Below are positions 15,300 to 27,303 of a stretch of 64,000 nt of DNA, one piece after another. A model generated the notes under the pieces. That model had not been told where the DNA came from. It saw only the letters and a program-made list of their open reading frames with translations, and ran no database searches. Position 1 is the stretch's first letter. Each line of letters opens with the position of its first letter. The position numbers were made by a program, and so were the translations under genes. Source of the stretch: Zeugodacus cucurbitae (lineage: Eukaryota; Arthropoda; Insecta; Diptera; Tephritidae); the NCBI RefSeq assembly GCF_028554725.1, contig NC_071668.1, forward strand, positions 15,359,501 through 15,423,500. Direction: 5' to 3'.

Positions 15300-15605
15300 T
15301 ATGTTAAGTTAGGTTAGGTTAAGGGGTAGATCTCCGCAGATGCAGAGAATCTCACTTAGACAGATTCGACTGTCCATTGTGACACCCGGAAAACTACTAA
15401 CGGATCACTAAGACTCTTATGATGCGAAAAAACGCTAGGACTATGTAATAAAGCTCTTAAGTCGGCTAATGTCCAGTCACTTCGCTGGGATCGCCGAAGA
15501 TATGTTAAGTCTGGTGAATGCTGGACATTGATGGAAGAAGTGCTTGGATGATTCCTCTTCGCCTTCCTCCAAACAGCTTTGGCAACTAGCGTCTGACTTC
15601 AAAAT
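15300..15605. repeat. Probable dispersed repeat between poe and Ced-12
   Basis: A block of about 300 bp with higher GC than its surroundings, starting with TTAGGTTAGGTTAAGGGG. No open frame of note on either strand. Its start matches in reverse complement the CCTAACCTAACCT end of the block near 63345, so the two may be members of related dispersed families. Identification rests on composition and style; a genome self-comparison would settle it. Confidence 0.45.
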
Positions 15606-15619
15606 GACATATTTACTTA

Positions 15620-16075
15620 TTTAAAATAATAAAATAAAACAAAATTAGAATAAAAAAATAGTAAAAAAATAATAAAATAAAATAATAATAATAAAATAAA
15701 ATAAAAAATAATAATAAAATAACAGGAAGGATAAAATATAGAAAGAATAATGCAATAGAAAAAAAAATAAAACAAAATAAAAAATTATAATAAAAAAATA
15801 AAAATTATAAAATAAAATAAATAATAAAATATAAAAAAAATAGAAATATAAATAAAAATAAAAAAACAATAAAATAATAAAAAATAGTAAAATAAAAAAA
15901 TTATGAAATATAAAAATAAAAAAGAACAAAATCAAAAATTATAATAAAATAATAATAAAAAATAAAATTAAAAAAACAATAAAATATAAAAAAATAGTAA
16001 AATAAAAAAAGGAATAAAATATAAAAGTAATAAAAAAAAACAAATAAAATTATAAAATAAAAAATTATTATTTGT
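15620..16075. repeat. A-rich low-complexity block, (AATAAAA)n-like
   Basis: About 455 bp made almost only of A and T, with A strongly on the plus strand, in irregular AATAAAA/AAATAATA units. The open frame on the opposite strand (15645-15935, nearly all Phe, Ile, Leu and Tyr) is a by-product of this composition, not a gene. Confidence 0.85.
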
Positions 16076-16362
16076 TTGATTTCACATTCTCATAAAGAGG
16101 ACGTTAACCTCTTTTCCCCGAATTTCTTCGTACCCTCCTGTATGCGCCAATGTTTTATTAGTCATTACTATTGTGAATGTACTTTCGCTAAGAAGAAGAC
16201 TGTTCTCTATATTTGATCGGTATTCAGTTCAGTTGATTTTACTAAAGTGATTAATACTTGTTAATTTTTTAACAAACAATTTAGTGCGTTGTTATATATT
16301 TGAGAATTAATAATTAATTCGTAAAAATATTCAGAAAGAAGGGCTATTTAGCTATCGTAAAT

Positions 16363-19081
16363 ATGATACCGAAAAAAACGCTGGTCAAAGATGCACACAT
16401 TGTGAAAATTGCTGTGGAGTTGGAGAACTATGTGCCGCAACTAATATGTTTGGATCAGCGACAACCTTTAACTGGTAAATATTTATGAAAAAATCTGCAA
16501 TGTTTGCATAAAACGCTATGGTAAAAACTTTGACGAATCACTGGGTGGGAAAAAAATATATGCCAGACAAATAAAGCGGCCAACGCCCTTCCGCAAACAT
16601 GGTAGTTTTCATTTCGAATGCAGCACCCACAACAGGAAACAAAGTAATGGCAGCCAGACAATATAGAGACCTTTTATTTATCAGTTACATACCTGCATAT
16701 TGATATGTGTTTAATAAGTACCAGCACGTTCACTCGTTTTATGTTAATTTCGATATAAACAAACAGATACAATTACAGATATAGATATAAACAAACAAAA
16801 GCACATAAAATATAATACAGAAGCAAATGCATTCTTTCATATTATAAATATAAAATATATATATTTTTTATTTTTTTACAGGTAAAATCCAAGAGATTTG
16901 CAGCTATTGGGATATAGCTGATCCACAAAATTATGCGCTAGAATTTTGTGATGTGAACAATCAAAAATATGTCACCGAGAAAAATCGCAATGAAATCAAA
17001 AACGGTTCAGTATTACATTTGTCCTATTCGCCATCGAAAACCGCGAACGATACACTCGAATCATTAAGCTCGGGGTCTATTGTGGAGAAGACGAAATGTT
17101 TGAAACAACTTGCAACACTTAGCAAAGATCATACTTTCGCTATGGAATTCATCAAAGAAAAAGGTCTAGGTATTATCATCAAGATGATAGAAGATACTTC
17201 ACAAAAAGATGACGACATACTAAAATACAGTTTGCAAAGCTTCGTCGAGCTAATGGAGCATGATACGATTTCTTGGGAAATATTGCAAAGCACATTCATA
17301 CAACGGAACATTTATATTGTTTGTAACTTTCAACATTTTCCAAAAGAATGTACGCAAAGTGCACTTTCCAATTTGGAGAATATTGTGCAAAATAGCAGTA
17401 AATATGCATTAGTCGAAAAGGATGTCACGCTACAAGATCTACTACGTCTATTGCAAGATGCGAATTCGGCAACAACACAACAGAATGCCATAGCGTTAAT
17501 CAATGCGCTGTTCATGAAGGCGGATGAAGCACGCAAGCGACAGATTGCGCATACAATTAGCGCAAAGCCATACCGTTTGGCATTGATAGGCAATGCATCG
17601 GGGCGTCAAATGGAAATGACGCATCAATTGTATGTCTTACAAACACTCACTTTGGGCTTGCTGGAGCAACGAATGCGCATGAAAATGAATGCACAGGATC
17701 AGGATGCGCACGATAAAATCAAAGAATTACGACGCATTGCCTTCGACGATTACTCCGGTCAATTGGGAGTAGGAGAAGAGCATTTGCGACGCGGTGGCAG
17801 CGGTTCCGGTGGTGGCAATGTAAATTTTTCGCAATTCTATAAGAAATTGGGTTTCAAGTGCGATATCAATCCGGCACAGGATTTTATTGAAACACCACCA
17901 GGTAAGTCTTTAGAAAATATATGCATATACACAAGTTTACTAAATTATGCGCTCTCACACACATTTAGGTATTTTGGCATTAGATTGCATGGTGTACTTT
18001 GCACGCACTTACACACAACAGTATACAAAAATCGTACACGAAAACTCATGTCGTGCGGACGAACATGAGTGTCCTTTTGGGCGCACCTCCATTGAATTGG
18101 TAAAGGTGCTTTGCGATATACTGCGTATTGGTGAACCGCCAGCAGAACAATCGGCAGATTTTCAACCAATGTTCTTTACGCACGATCATCCATTCGAGGA
18201 ATTCTTTTGCATTTGTATTATAACGTTAAATCGTACGTGGAAAGATATGCGCGCCACCGCGGAAGATTTTCAAAAAGTATTCAGCGTAGTGCGTGAGCAA
18301 ATAATACGCACACTCAAGGAACGCCCGGAGAATCTGGAAGAGTTTCGTGCCAAAATTGCGCTACTCACCTATCAAACGATCACTAATTTACGTCAACAGG
18401 AACGCATCTCAAAAGAGGAATGCGATTCCACAGCCTCGGCTATTGTCAAGTTGAAAGAAAAGATCTCACCACACATACTCGATTTAATTAAACAGCAGCG
18501 TCTATCCTATTTGGTAGAAGGTAAGTTGAATTGTTATTTAATTGATATTTATAATATAATAATTAATGAACTGTCATATAGGCACACGATTTTCCAAATA
18601 CTCACGCGGCACACGTTCCAAAGATAAATTTTGGTATGCTCGTCTCTCACCCAATCATAAGGTTATACATTATGGTGATTGTGACGAGAAGACCGTGCCA
18701 ACGCTCGAAGAACTCACTAACAAAAAATCCGTTATCGACATAAAACAGCTACTCGAGGGCAAGGATTGTCCACATATGAAAGAAATGCGCACACGCAAAA
18801 ATGCCGGCAATCTGGCATTCTCCATTACGATCGATTGTGGTGAGAACACTACATTGGATTTTGTAGCGCCAGATGAGACCACATTTCACTATTGGACAGA
18901 TGGTATAAATGCTTTACTGGGTCTGCAGATGACAAGTAAACAAATGAAAGAAGATTTCGACACTTTATTGTCGATGGAAATCAAATTACGTTTGCTGGAT
19001 ACTGAAGGTGTGGACATTAGCAAAGATCCACCACCAATACCGGAAGATCCAGAAAATTATGATTTCTGTTTCGAGAGTTAG
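16363..19081 (+). CDS. Ced-12: ELMO/CED-12 family engulfment protein
   Basis: Partner of DOCK-type exchange factors (Myoblast city in flies) in Rac activation for phagocytosis, cell migration and muscle fusion. Exons 16363-16474, 16882-17901, 17969-18520, 18582-19081 join to 727 aa, the usual ELMO length. Order: N-terminal Ras-binding-like region (about 1-90), armadillo-like repeats (about 100-290), ELMO domain (about 310-490), PH domain (about 545-680, including the segment starting FWYARLSPNHKVIHYGD) and a short proline-rich tail PPPIPEDPENYDF expected to contact a DOCK SH3 domain. Start chosen at the ATG leading into IPKKTLVKDAHIVKIAVELE, which matches the family N-terminus. The first intron (407 bp) is AT-rich with nothing else seen. 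It lies 1.3 kb downstream of poe, same strand, as an independent gene. Confidence 0.95.
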
Positions 19082-20710
19082 AAAAGGTGTTTTGTGTGCC
19101 TTGCATGATTGTATGTGTTGTATGTATTGATGTTGTGTTGATAATAACACAAATACATAAGTAAATCGGAGGATCTTTTTCGAAAAACATGCCAAAGTAA
19201 AGTAAGTCTAAATTTAATACAATATTAACAATTTGTATGTATTGTTTTCTATGTTTATATGTATGTCGTTTGTAGGTGTCCCTTTGTAGCGGGACTTGTA
19301 TAATATTTTATACCAATCTACAAGTAACTACAACCAAAAATACAATAAAAAAGCAAGAAATTTGAGTACTATTTGAGTCAAATGAACAAAAGTATCTAAC
19401 AAATTATTATATAAATAATAGTTATTTGTATTTTTCCATAATATGCAATATTTTTATTTACGATTATGCCACTAGAGCTTTCGTGTGAACAACAAACTAT
19501 ATATATTTATTTTTACATTCTTTAAGCTAGACATAGTATGCTAGTATGCATTTTCTTTTTTTGAAATACAACATATTATGAATTTAAAACCATTAAAATA
19601 GCATTATGCGAAACTTTTTTTTACTGCTATGGGGAGTATTTGGGTGCTAGGCGAGTTCATACAACTACTTTTTTATTGCTTTTTATTAATTTTCTAGCAA
19701 TTTACATTGTTGGTAACATCAATACTTTCAAGAAAATTTCGTTTTTTTTTTTTCTCAGTATTAGTTATTGATAAGGCTGTTATGATATACTGCGTTTAGG
19801 AATGTTAATCTTATTTCTAGCGCTATTCGTAACACCGTACATTAAGTTACACAATATAAAGGCTACAAACAATTTATAATTAATTTGTAACAATTTTTTT
19901 TTTTTTTGAAATATGTTCTTTGTAAGACAAATCCGGTTCGTTTCGGTCACATCGATCAGAATCGTTGGAAAGCACTTTGAAACGAAATATTTAAATAATT
20001 TTCCAATAAAGTCTTTCGTTTATGGTTGTTTCATACATTTACTTAATGTATTCAATTAGCAATTTTCCTATGTCATATTAGTCTAGACAATTTGATAATG
20101 AACCGAGTAAAGATAATAGCTGTAACATCTTGGTGCACTCTTTCAAATTAATAAAATAATTTTGCGCTAAACAAATAAATTTTGTATAGATAAAACAAAT
20201 GAGACAAATTTGTATAATGTGTTGATTTTCGCTTTAAAATCTCTCGAAAATTGTACTAAGCGATTATTCGTTCCAAAACAGCTGTGTTAATCCATAATAT
20301 TATTCTTATTTCAAGTAATGCTTGAAATTTGTTTTTGATTGATAACCAGAACAGGGGATTTAGACGATCTCGGTGTTAATTTCAGTACAAAAATTATTAT
20401 TTCGTACATCTTGCAACGCTGAATTTCCTTTAAATTTGTTTTTCAAGTTTCTTCGGAACAATATACGCCACATAAGTCGTCACAAATTTGCAGTCATTCT
20501 CGTTTTGGTTTTTTTTTTGTAATAATGCTTTGTAGACTTAAGCCGTGAAGTGAATTTATATTTAAGCTAAATAGCCATCTTCCGTTCGGTGTGCATTTAG
20601 TTGCCTGGAGGGGTTCTTATAAGCCCGCCCCCCAATTTGAATTAAGCTATTTATTATCCATGTGCTGGTATTTTACGGCGCCGCGCATGAGCGCGTACCT
20701 AAGTTTTCAA
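19082..20710. other. Convergent spacer: 3' UTRs of Ced-12 (+) and the DHHC gene (-)
   Basis: About 1.6 kb AT-rich DNA between two convergent genes. It holds homopolymer T runs (for example 19742-19753 and 19897-19909) and several AATAAA/TTTATT hexamers on both strands. No open frame longer than about 70 codons and no RNA gene recognised. Confidence 0.6.
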
Positions 20711-22851
20711 TCAAATATTATCCTCCATAAGTAGATCATTTTCATCAATCCGATCGGGTAGGCAGACAAAGAATTCCAATAAATTCAGTATGGGTCCACG
20801 TGAGAATGGATTCTGATAACGTCCACGTTTGTCACGTAAATATGGATAACGTTTATAGTTGAACATCTCATTCGTAGTCAAATTCATGCAGGCATGTAAG
20901 ATCTGTGCCGAAAAATAAAGAATATAAAATAGAAATCTGCATGTCATCTACATATGTGTTACAACATACCGAAGTGCAAGTCAATATCCAACCGAGTCCG
21001 CAAAAGACCACCGCCTCTAACAAGCCCAACACATAGAGCAATGTAAAGCCCTCAATCATTACACAGTAACAGGCAAAGTAAATTGTAAACGAGCAATTCA
21101 CAGCCACTGAAAGCACGAACAAGAAGAACCACATACGATTTCGCAAGCCCACACAATTATAAATGAACGGACAATGATGATCGAAATACGATACACAACG
21201 GTTACACACGCGACAATGTTTGGCACGCAACGGTCGCAAGCAACGACAGCTATGACAGAGGCGCGTCAATATAACGTTGCGCTTTTTCAACTTATCAAAA
21301 TACGGTATCTGTTTGATGGCGCGATAGTAAGCGTCCGAACTGAGCGGTATATAGCCGGGATCACGGCGATTCGCTATGACCCAACTGATCCACATGACAG
21401 CATTCCAATAGATGAAACAGTAATGTGAGCGACGCAGTATGTTCCAGGTAATTGGTATAGCCTTGAAAAGGTATACAAAAATATAAATGAAATAAATTTA
21501 GATAATTGTCTTTAAAGGTATACAAAAACAACAAAAACAAATGTTGCGGTATATATTAGCGAAATGATGTGAATAATATCTATCATTAAAATCTTACCCT
21601 TATCATATACATTGGATATCCCCATAATAACACTGAGAATAGAAATAGTAGCAGCGGGCCCTTTGAATCGCCAGCTCCACCAAATAACCAGCCCCAAATT
21701 TCTGAAATCGACGGAATCCAACGTGATTTTTTCTTAACTTCGTTATAAAGCAAACGCACAATGTCCTGATGTTGATGTGCCTGCGCCAACATTATCGGTG
21801 TTTTACCATTCTTGTCACGCGGTTCTAAATCCATATTGGATTTCTCACACAACAATCGTACACAGGTCATATTCCCCGAAAGGCAAGCCAAATGTAATGG
21901 CGTCGAACCAAAATTATCCGTTTTCTGTAGCTCAACACCAGAGTACATTAGCAAGCGCATGAGATCGGCATGACCCTTATAGGCTGCCCAATGCAAAGCG
22001 GTGTCACCATTTATATCCGTTAGATGATTTAATGCACCCATGCCGAGCAAGTAAGCAGCCGTTGCTGTCTTGCCATACATACAGGCGCTCATTAGCGGTG
22101 TTAGACCCTTAAAATCCGCCGCATTTACGGCAACACCAGCCTGCAACAACACTTGCACCACAGCCGCATGACCTTTTCGACACGCCCAATGTATGGGTCG
22201 TGGACCTTGTGTACCCAAACAAGGTAGATCAACTGGTGCATTGCGTTCGATTAAATAACGCATCATTTCAACATTGCCATTCAACGCCACCCAATGACCC
22301 GGCGTATAACCGTGTCTATCACGTGCCGACAAACATTCTATACCGAATTTCTCCACCAAATTTTCCACATCACATACTTCGCCATTCTTGATCACATCGA
22401 ATATATCATCCAAATGTGCCATAGCACCGTCAATGCCCTCGAACAGCAGTATGTTGCTATCATCATGGTCATCGATGGCGCCATCTCCGGCAGCGGTGTG
22501 TCCAACTCTGCCGCCAACATTGTTCACACCTACACCGCTACGTACACCGCGTCGTAATGACGGTGGTGAGTGCGGACGTTCTTCCGTGTTGGCGGCGCTA
22601 TCCTCTTCAGCGACCATGTTACATGATGTCAGGGGCAACGCCCACACACTGCGGGCGGCCCCCGGACTAGGGTGCACTTTGCTGTGCTGCGTTCTGATGA
22701 TGTCGCCGCTGGCCACGTTATAAAAATCCGTTCTCTCCACAATCACAGTGCCCGAAGCCGAAGGCGATTGATGGAGCGGATTCTCAAGTAGATGAGAAAT
22801 CTTGTATGCTTTACGCTTTGCACTTGATTTTATGAAACTTAAAACTCCCAA
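20711..22851 (-). CDS. Ankyrin-repeat DHHC palmitoyltransferase (Patsas-like, HIP14/ZDHHC13-17 group)
   Basis: Protein S-acyltransferase that attaches palmitate to cysteines of membrane proteins, likely at the Golgi. Exons in order of translation: 22851-21598, 21461-20970, 20902-20711, giving 645 aa. Residues about 120-380 carry a run of ankyrin repeats (GDTALHWAAYKGHADLMRLL, GSTPLHLACLSGNMTCVRLL). Two hydrophobic segments follow, then the cysteine-rich domain CHSCRCLRPLRAKHCRVCNRC with the catalytic DHHC quartet (SYFDHHCPFIYNC), and two further membrane segments. The C-terminal tail is short. Of the fly ankyrin-DHHC proteins, the sequence fits Patsas better than Hip14, which has a different N-terminus; this assignment is from memory, hence no symbol. 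The first 110 residues are low-complexity and poorly conserved. It is divergent from the ThrRS gene, whose first exon starts about 0.9 kb away. Confidence 0.93.
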
Positions 22852-23790
22852 CTATTCAATTTGTATTACGCAAGTGTTCACTTTTATTGTTATTTCAAAT
22901 GTAAGCTTTTGGGATTAAATTACTGGTTTTGGTTAGAATTAAAAAATAATATTTTTAAAATAGTAAGGGAATTTGCTAGAATGTTTCCACCGTGGAGCCA
23001 AGAGGATATAATGTTAGGTTGAGTCAAAAAGAAATCAATATTCAACTGAACAGCTTTTCAGTTGTAATAGTCCTTGACAGTTGGTAGGGGTATTTGAGAG
23101 TAACGCAACAACAACAAGTAAAATAAGTAATGAACGTGAATAAATGAAATGTTTTGTGTATGCTCAAAGAGCATGAAAATATTATTACTACCACTCTCTT
23201 GAGTTTGCATTGATATACATTTACATTATATGATTACAAAGTGGAAAACTGTGCTGAAGTTTCTTTTTTAACGGTATAAAATTTTCGTATTAACCTAGGA
23301 TCGGATATAAAGATAAAGGTACCTATGCTCGTACATGTGTATAAAACAAACATATACAACGGCCCGTACGCATTATGCACACTTCTTTGTTAATTTTTTT
23401 TGCGCCTAAAAGTATGCAATTTCTTCAAATTCTCTACACCGCTATATAACAAACACAAAACTTTGTAAATATAGTTAAAATACTTATATATAAATCAAAC
23501 CCTTTTTAAATATCCATAAAAAATTATATATAAGTTGAAATAAACCCTCAATATATATAAACGTATTAAATACTTCAATTTATTAAAGTCTTTGTTTTTA
23601 AGCCAACACATCGTTTTACTTGGTATGGCATCACTATTCGTATAGTTCACTTTTGACAGTTTTCGTTGCAACGGGATTTGGTGAAACGTGGTGCAGGAGC
23701 TTAATTTTTGGATAATATTATCGAGGCATGTTTAATTATAGTTAATTTGTGATAAACTTCGCTTTTGCAGCTTAGTGAAGTGCTTGAATT
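22852..23790. other. Divergent promoter region between DHHC gene and ThrRS
   Basis: About 940 bp between the start of the minus-strand palmitoyltransferase and the first plus-strand candidate exon of ThrRS. AT-rich, no conserved core-promoter element that I can assert. A TTTTGCAG at 23763-23770 could be an acceptor for an upstream untranslated exon. Confidence 0.5.
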
Positions 23791-24070
23791 ATGTATAATA
23801 TTGTACAAGTGACTGGTGTGCCAAGATCTTATTTTATGATACCCGGCATCAGACACCTACTCGCTCAATGCCACATTGCCGTAGTTACCAAATCGCAACC
23901 ATACTTCGTTGGTGTTAGTGATAAAATAGAAAATGAGCATGCGAATTCCACAGATTTTGTACGCCAACGACTAGGGTATTTATTAGACGCAAAAAGCAAC
24001 AAAACTAACATCCTTCAAAGAAGCGGACCACCACAAGAGACCTTCTGTCGGCGCTATGCAACATTGGTCG
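23791..24070 (+). CDS. Candidate alternative first coding exon of ThrRS (mitochondrial form)
   Basis: Open frame from ATG 23791 that, as an isolated ORF, stops at 24078 after 95 codons. If it is spliced at the GT at 24071 (GTC G|GTGTCT) to the acceptor at 24949, the phase (1) is the same as that of the cytosolic exon 24771-24819, and the frame runs on into LNPWPSYIEERN, giving 766 aa. The end of the exon reads CRRYATLV, which contains an R-x-Y/A arrangement like the R-3 cleavage site of mitochondrial presequences, and the exon has several Arg and Lys. Weak points: the donor GTGTCT is poor, the segment also has acidic residues, and the intervening exon must be skipped because including it gives a stop. 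Confidence 0.5.
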
Positions 24071-24761
24071 GTGTCTAAAAATTAGCATAATATACATATA
24101 TACATGTCCTATATATATCTAGTACATATGCAATGGTGTTGAAACAATTGAAAATCATTCACATATTTTTTGTTGTTTTGCCTGCGCTGAAGTCAAAAGC
24201 CAATAACATGTAATATGTCTTCAAGCTAATAGCCGCGTGGTGCATGCGCATGATTCATACTTAAATTTTTAGAAATATTTCATAACAAAAAAGATTGTGT
24301 GTCAAAATTTTGCGGCGTAGAGCGTTAAAAAGAGAGAGGAGAATTAAAACTTTATTTTCAGTACAATTGCGTTTGACGTTGTACACCACGAACTCATCTA
24401 AACTGGCAGAAGATTGCATCAGTCAATTTATATATATACAAAAAAATATCTAAAAGCCAGGTTGGCAGTGAAAGCAATTAGGTGAAGTGGCAAAGATATC
24501 TTTGACAAACAGAAACAATTAATTCAATAATTAACATTCATTGCAAAAGAAGAGACCACGTAATAACTAAAGTATTTCTGGCTACTTGTACGTTGTTTAT
24601 ACAAAAATAATAACAAAAATATGTTACTATAGTTAAAAGCTTGTGCTGTCGGTTTATTGTCTTACTTTTTAAGAAAACCTAACTCATACACCTTCTCAGT
24701 TAGATATAGATACATGTTTTTATAAACCAAGTGGAATAAAAAATTTGTTTAACTTTTCTAG
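24071..24761. other. Intron/5' region between the two candidate first exons of ThrRS
   Basis: About 690 bp, AT-rich, with no open frame worth noting. In the proposed mitochondrial transcript it would be part of a 879-bp intron; in the cytosolic one it would be upstream intron or promoter. Confidence 0.5.
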
Positions 24762-24770
24762 GTTACAAAA

Positions 24771-27096
24771 ATGAAGAAAGAGAAACAAAAGAACGCACCT
24801 GCTGAAGCCGGCAAAAAAGGTTAGTAATATTTTAAATGAAAATCAATTTATCTGTCTATGTGTATCAAAAATGTGGAATTGATTTTTCTCACTGTCTACT
24901 TGCTTTACAAATATATACTTCCTCTTGTATAATAACATTATAATTTCAGAATTAAATCCATGGCCAAGCTATATCGAAGAGCGTAATGTGCTCTGGGAAA
25001 AATTGAAGGTCGAGCGTGAAGCTGAGTTGGCTGCCAAAACCCGTACGCCTATTAAGGTAACTTTGCCCGATGGCAAGCAAGTAGATGCAACCTCATGGGA
25101 GACCACACCTTACGATGTTGCGAAAGGTATTAGCCAGGGTCTGGCTGATAATACCGTTGTGGCGAAAATTAATGGTGTAGTGTGGGATTTGGATCGTGTA
25201 CTTGAGGAAGATTGCAATTTGCAGCTTCTGAAATTTGACGATCCTGAGGCTCAAGCTGTTTTTTGGCACAGTTCAGCGCACATCATGGGCGAAGCTATGG
25301 AGCGCATATATGGTGGGCATTTATGCTATGGACCACCAATTGATAATGGTTTTTATTATGATATGCATTTGGATGGCGATGGTGTAAGTGAGCTTAAATG
25401 ATCTGTTTATTAAGCACATAATTATATGTTCATATATCATTATAGATTTCTACCAACGATTATTCTAGTATGGAAGGTCTCGTGAAGCAGATTGTTAAAG
25501 AAAAACAACCATTCGAACGTTTGGAATTGAAAAAGGCCGATTTATTGGAAATGTTTAAGTACAATGAGTTCAAAGTACGCATTTTAAACGAGAAAGTCAA
25601 TACGGAGACTACCACCGTGTACAAGTGTGGTTCACTTATTGATCTTTGTCGTGGTCCTCATGTACGTCATACTGGCAAAGTTAAAGCTTTGAAAGTTACC
25701 AAAAACTCATCTACTTATTGGGAAGGCAAAGCTGACGCCGAGACCTTGCAAAGAGTTTATGGCATTTCATTCCCTGACCCCAAACAGTTGAAGGAATGGG
25801 AAAAGATACAAGAAGAAGCAGCTAAACGTGATCATCGTAAAATTGGTCGAGAACAGGAATTGTTCTTCTTCCATGAGTTATCACCAGGATCGTGCTTCTT
25901 CCAACCACGAGGTGCACACATATATAACACACTGATGACATTCATAAAATCAGAATATCGAAAACGTGGTTTCCAAGAAGTCATTACACCAAATGTCTTT
26001 AACTCAAAACTGTGGATGACTTCGGGTCATTGGCAGCACTATGCTGAAAATATGTTCTCATTCGAAGTGGAGAAAGAGAAGTTTGCACTTAAACCGATGA
26101 ATTGTCCAGGGCATTGGTAAGTGAGATTGATTTCTTAATAATTATTACAATCGATACTCAAAGCACGTCTCTCATTACAGTCTCATTTTCGACAACCGCA
26201 ACAGATCATGGAGAGAATTACCTCTACGTATGGCTGATTTCGGTGTATTGCATCGAAATGAACTCTCTGGTGCACTTACTGGGCTTACACGTGTACGTCG
26301 TTTCCAACAAGATGATGCGCATATTTTCTGCGCACCCGAACAGATAAAGAACGAAATGAAGGGTTGTTTGGATTTCTTACGTCACGTATACACCATATTC
26401 GGTTTCTCATTCAATCTCGTTCTATCGACACGTCCAGAAAAGTATCTTGGCGAGTTGGAACAATGGAACGCTGCTGAGAAGGCGCTCGCCGAGTCTTTGG
26501 ATGAATTCGGAATGGATTGGAAAGAAAATCCCGGTGATGGCGCTTTCTACGGCCCAAAAATTGATATTACCATTATGGATGCACTGAAGCGTGCTCATCA
26601 ATGTGCTACTATACAATTGGATTTCCAGTTGCCAGAGCGTTTTAATTTGAGTTATATCGCCGATGATGGCGAAAAGAAACGACCGGTCATAATCCATCGT
26701 GCTATTCTCGGTTCGGTAGAGCGTATGATTGCTATTCTTACAGAAAATTATGCTGGTAAATGGCCATTCTGGTTGTCGCCACGTCAAGTGATGGTTGTGC
26801 CCGTTGGTCCACAATTCGATGAGTACGCACAGTCTGTACGTGACCAGTTGCATTCAGCTGGATTTATGGCCGAAGCTGATACAGATGCTGGCGATACCTT
26901 GAATAAGAAAATACGTAATGCTCAACTGGCGCAATTCAATTTCATTCTGGTGGTGGGTGAAAAGGAGCGCTCCTCCGACACGGTGAATGTGCGCACACGC
27001 GACAACAAAGTGCATGGCGAAGTCTCAATCAAGGATTTGATAACCAAGCTGAATAAAATACGTGATGAATTCATCACAAACGAAGATAGCTTCTAA
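24771..27096 (+). CDS. ThrRS: Threonyl-tRNA synthetase
   Basis: Class II aminoacyl-tRNA synthetase that charges tRNA-Thr. Exons 24771-24819, 24950-25383, 25446-26116, 26181-27096 give 689 aa for the cytosolic form. Order: short Lys-rich head (KKEKQKNAPAEAGKKE), TGS domain about 45-115 (IKVTLPDGKQVDATSWETTP), editing/second additional domain with the zinc-type HSSAHIMGEAME motif (HxxxH) about 125-290, class II catalytic core about 300-580 (motif 2 region RNELSGALTGLTRVRRFQQDD, CxH-type zinc ligands NCPGHC formed across the exon 3/4 junction, motif 3 HRAILGSVERM), and anticodon-binding domain about 585-689. An acceptor TTTTCTAG at 24760-24761 just before the ATG shows an untranslated upstream exon. 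See the separate entry for a possible mitochondrial first exon. Confidence 0.96.
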
Positions 27097-27272
27097 GGTC
27101 GATGAGACGAAAAAGTATACCAGCACTAAGATGAAGAAGATACTGGGTTCCAATAATTTATTTTCCTGCTATTTGTATTACCTCTGCAAATTATAATTGA
27201 ATGCTTTGAAAGTGTTTGCAAATTCAAATTAAAACTATTCGCATTAAAATATTTGTGAAATCTACTTTATTC

Positions 27273-27278
27273 AATAAA
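27273..27278 (+). terminator. ThrRS polyadenylation signal
   Basis: AATAAA 177 bases after the ThrRS stop codon, about 25 bases ahead of the left end of the foldback element. The 3' UTR therefore probably ends just before, or reads into, the transposon. Confidence 0.5.
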
Positions 27279-27303
27279 ATATCTTTTAAAATAAATTTGA
27301 TTA

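Noticed and set aside
15645..15935. Minus-strand 96-codon frame rich in Phe, Ile, Tyr
   Set aside because: It lies entirely within the A-rich low-complexity block; amino acid use follows directly from base composition.
23791..24078. Stand-alone 95-aa gene between the DHHC gene and ThrRS
   Set aside because: Better explained as an alternative first exon of ThrRS because of matching phase; kept as a candidate exon, not as a separate gene.
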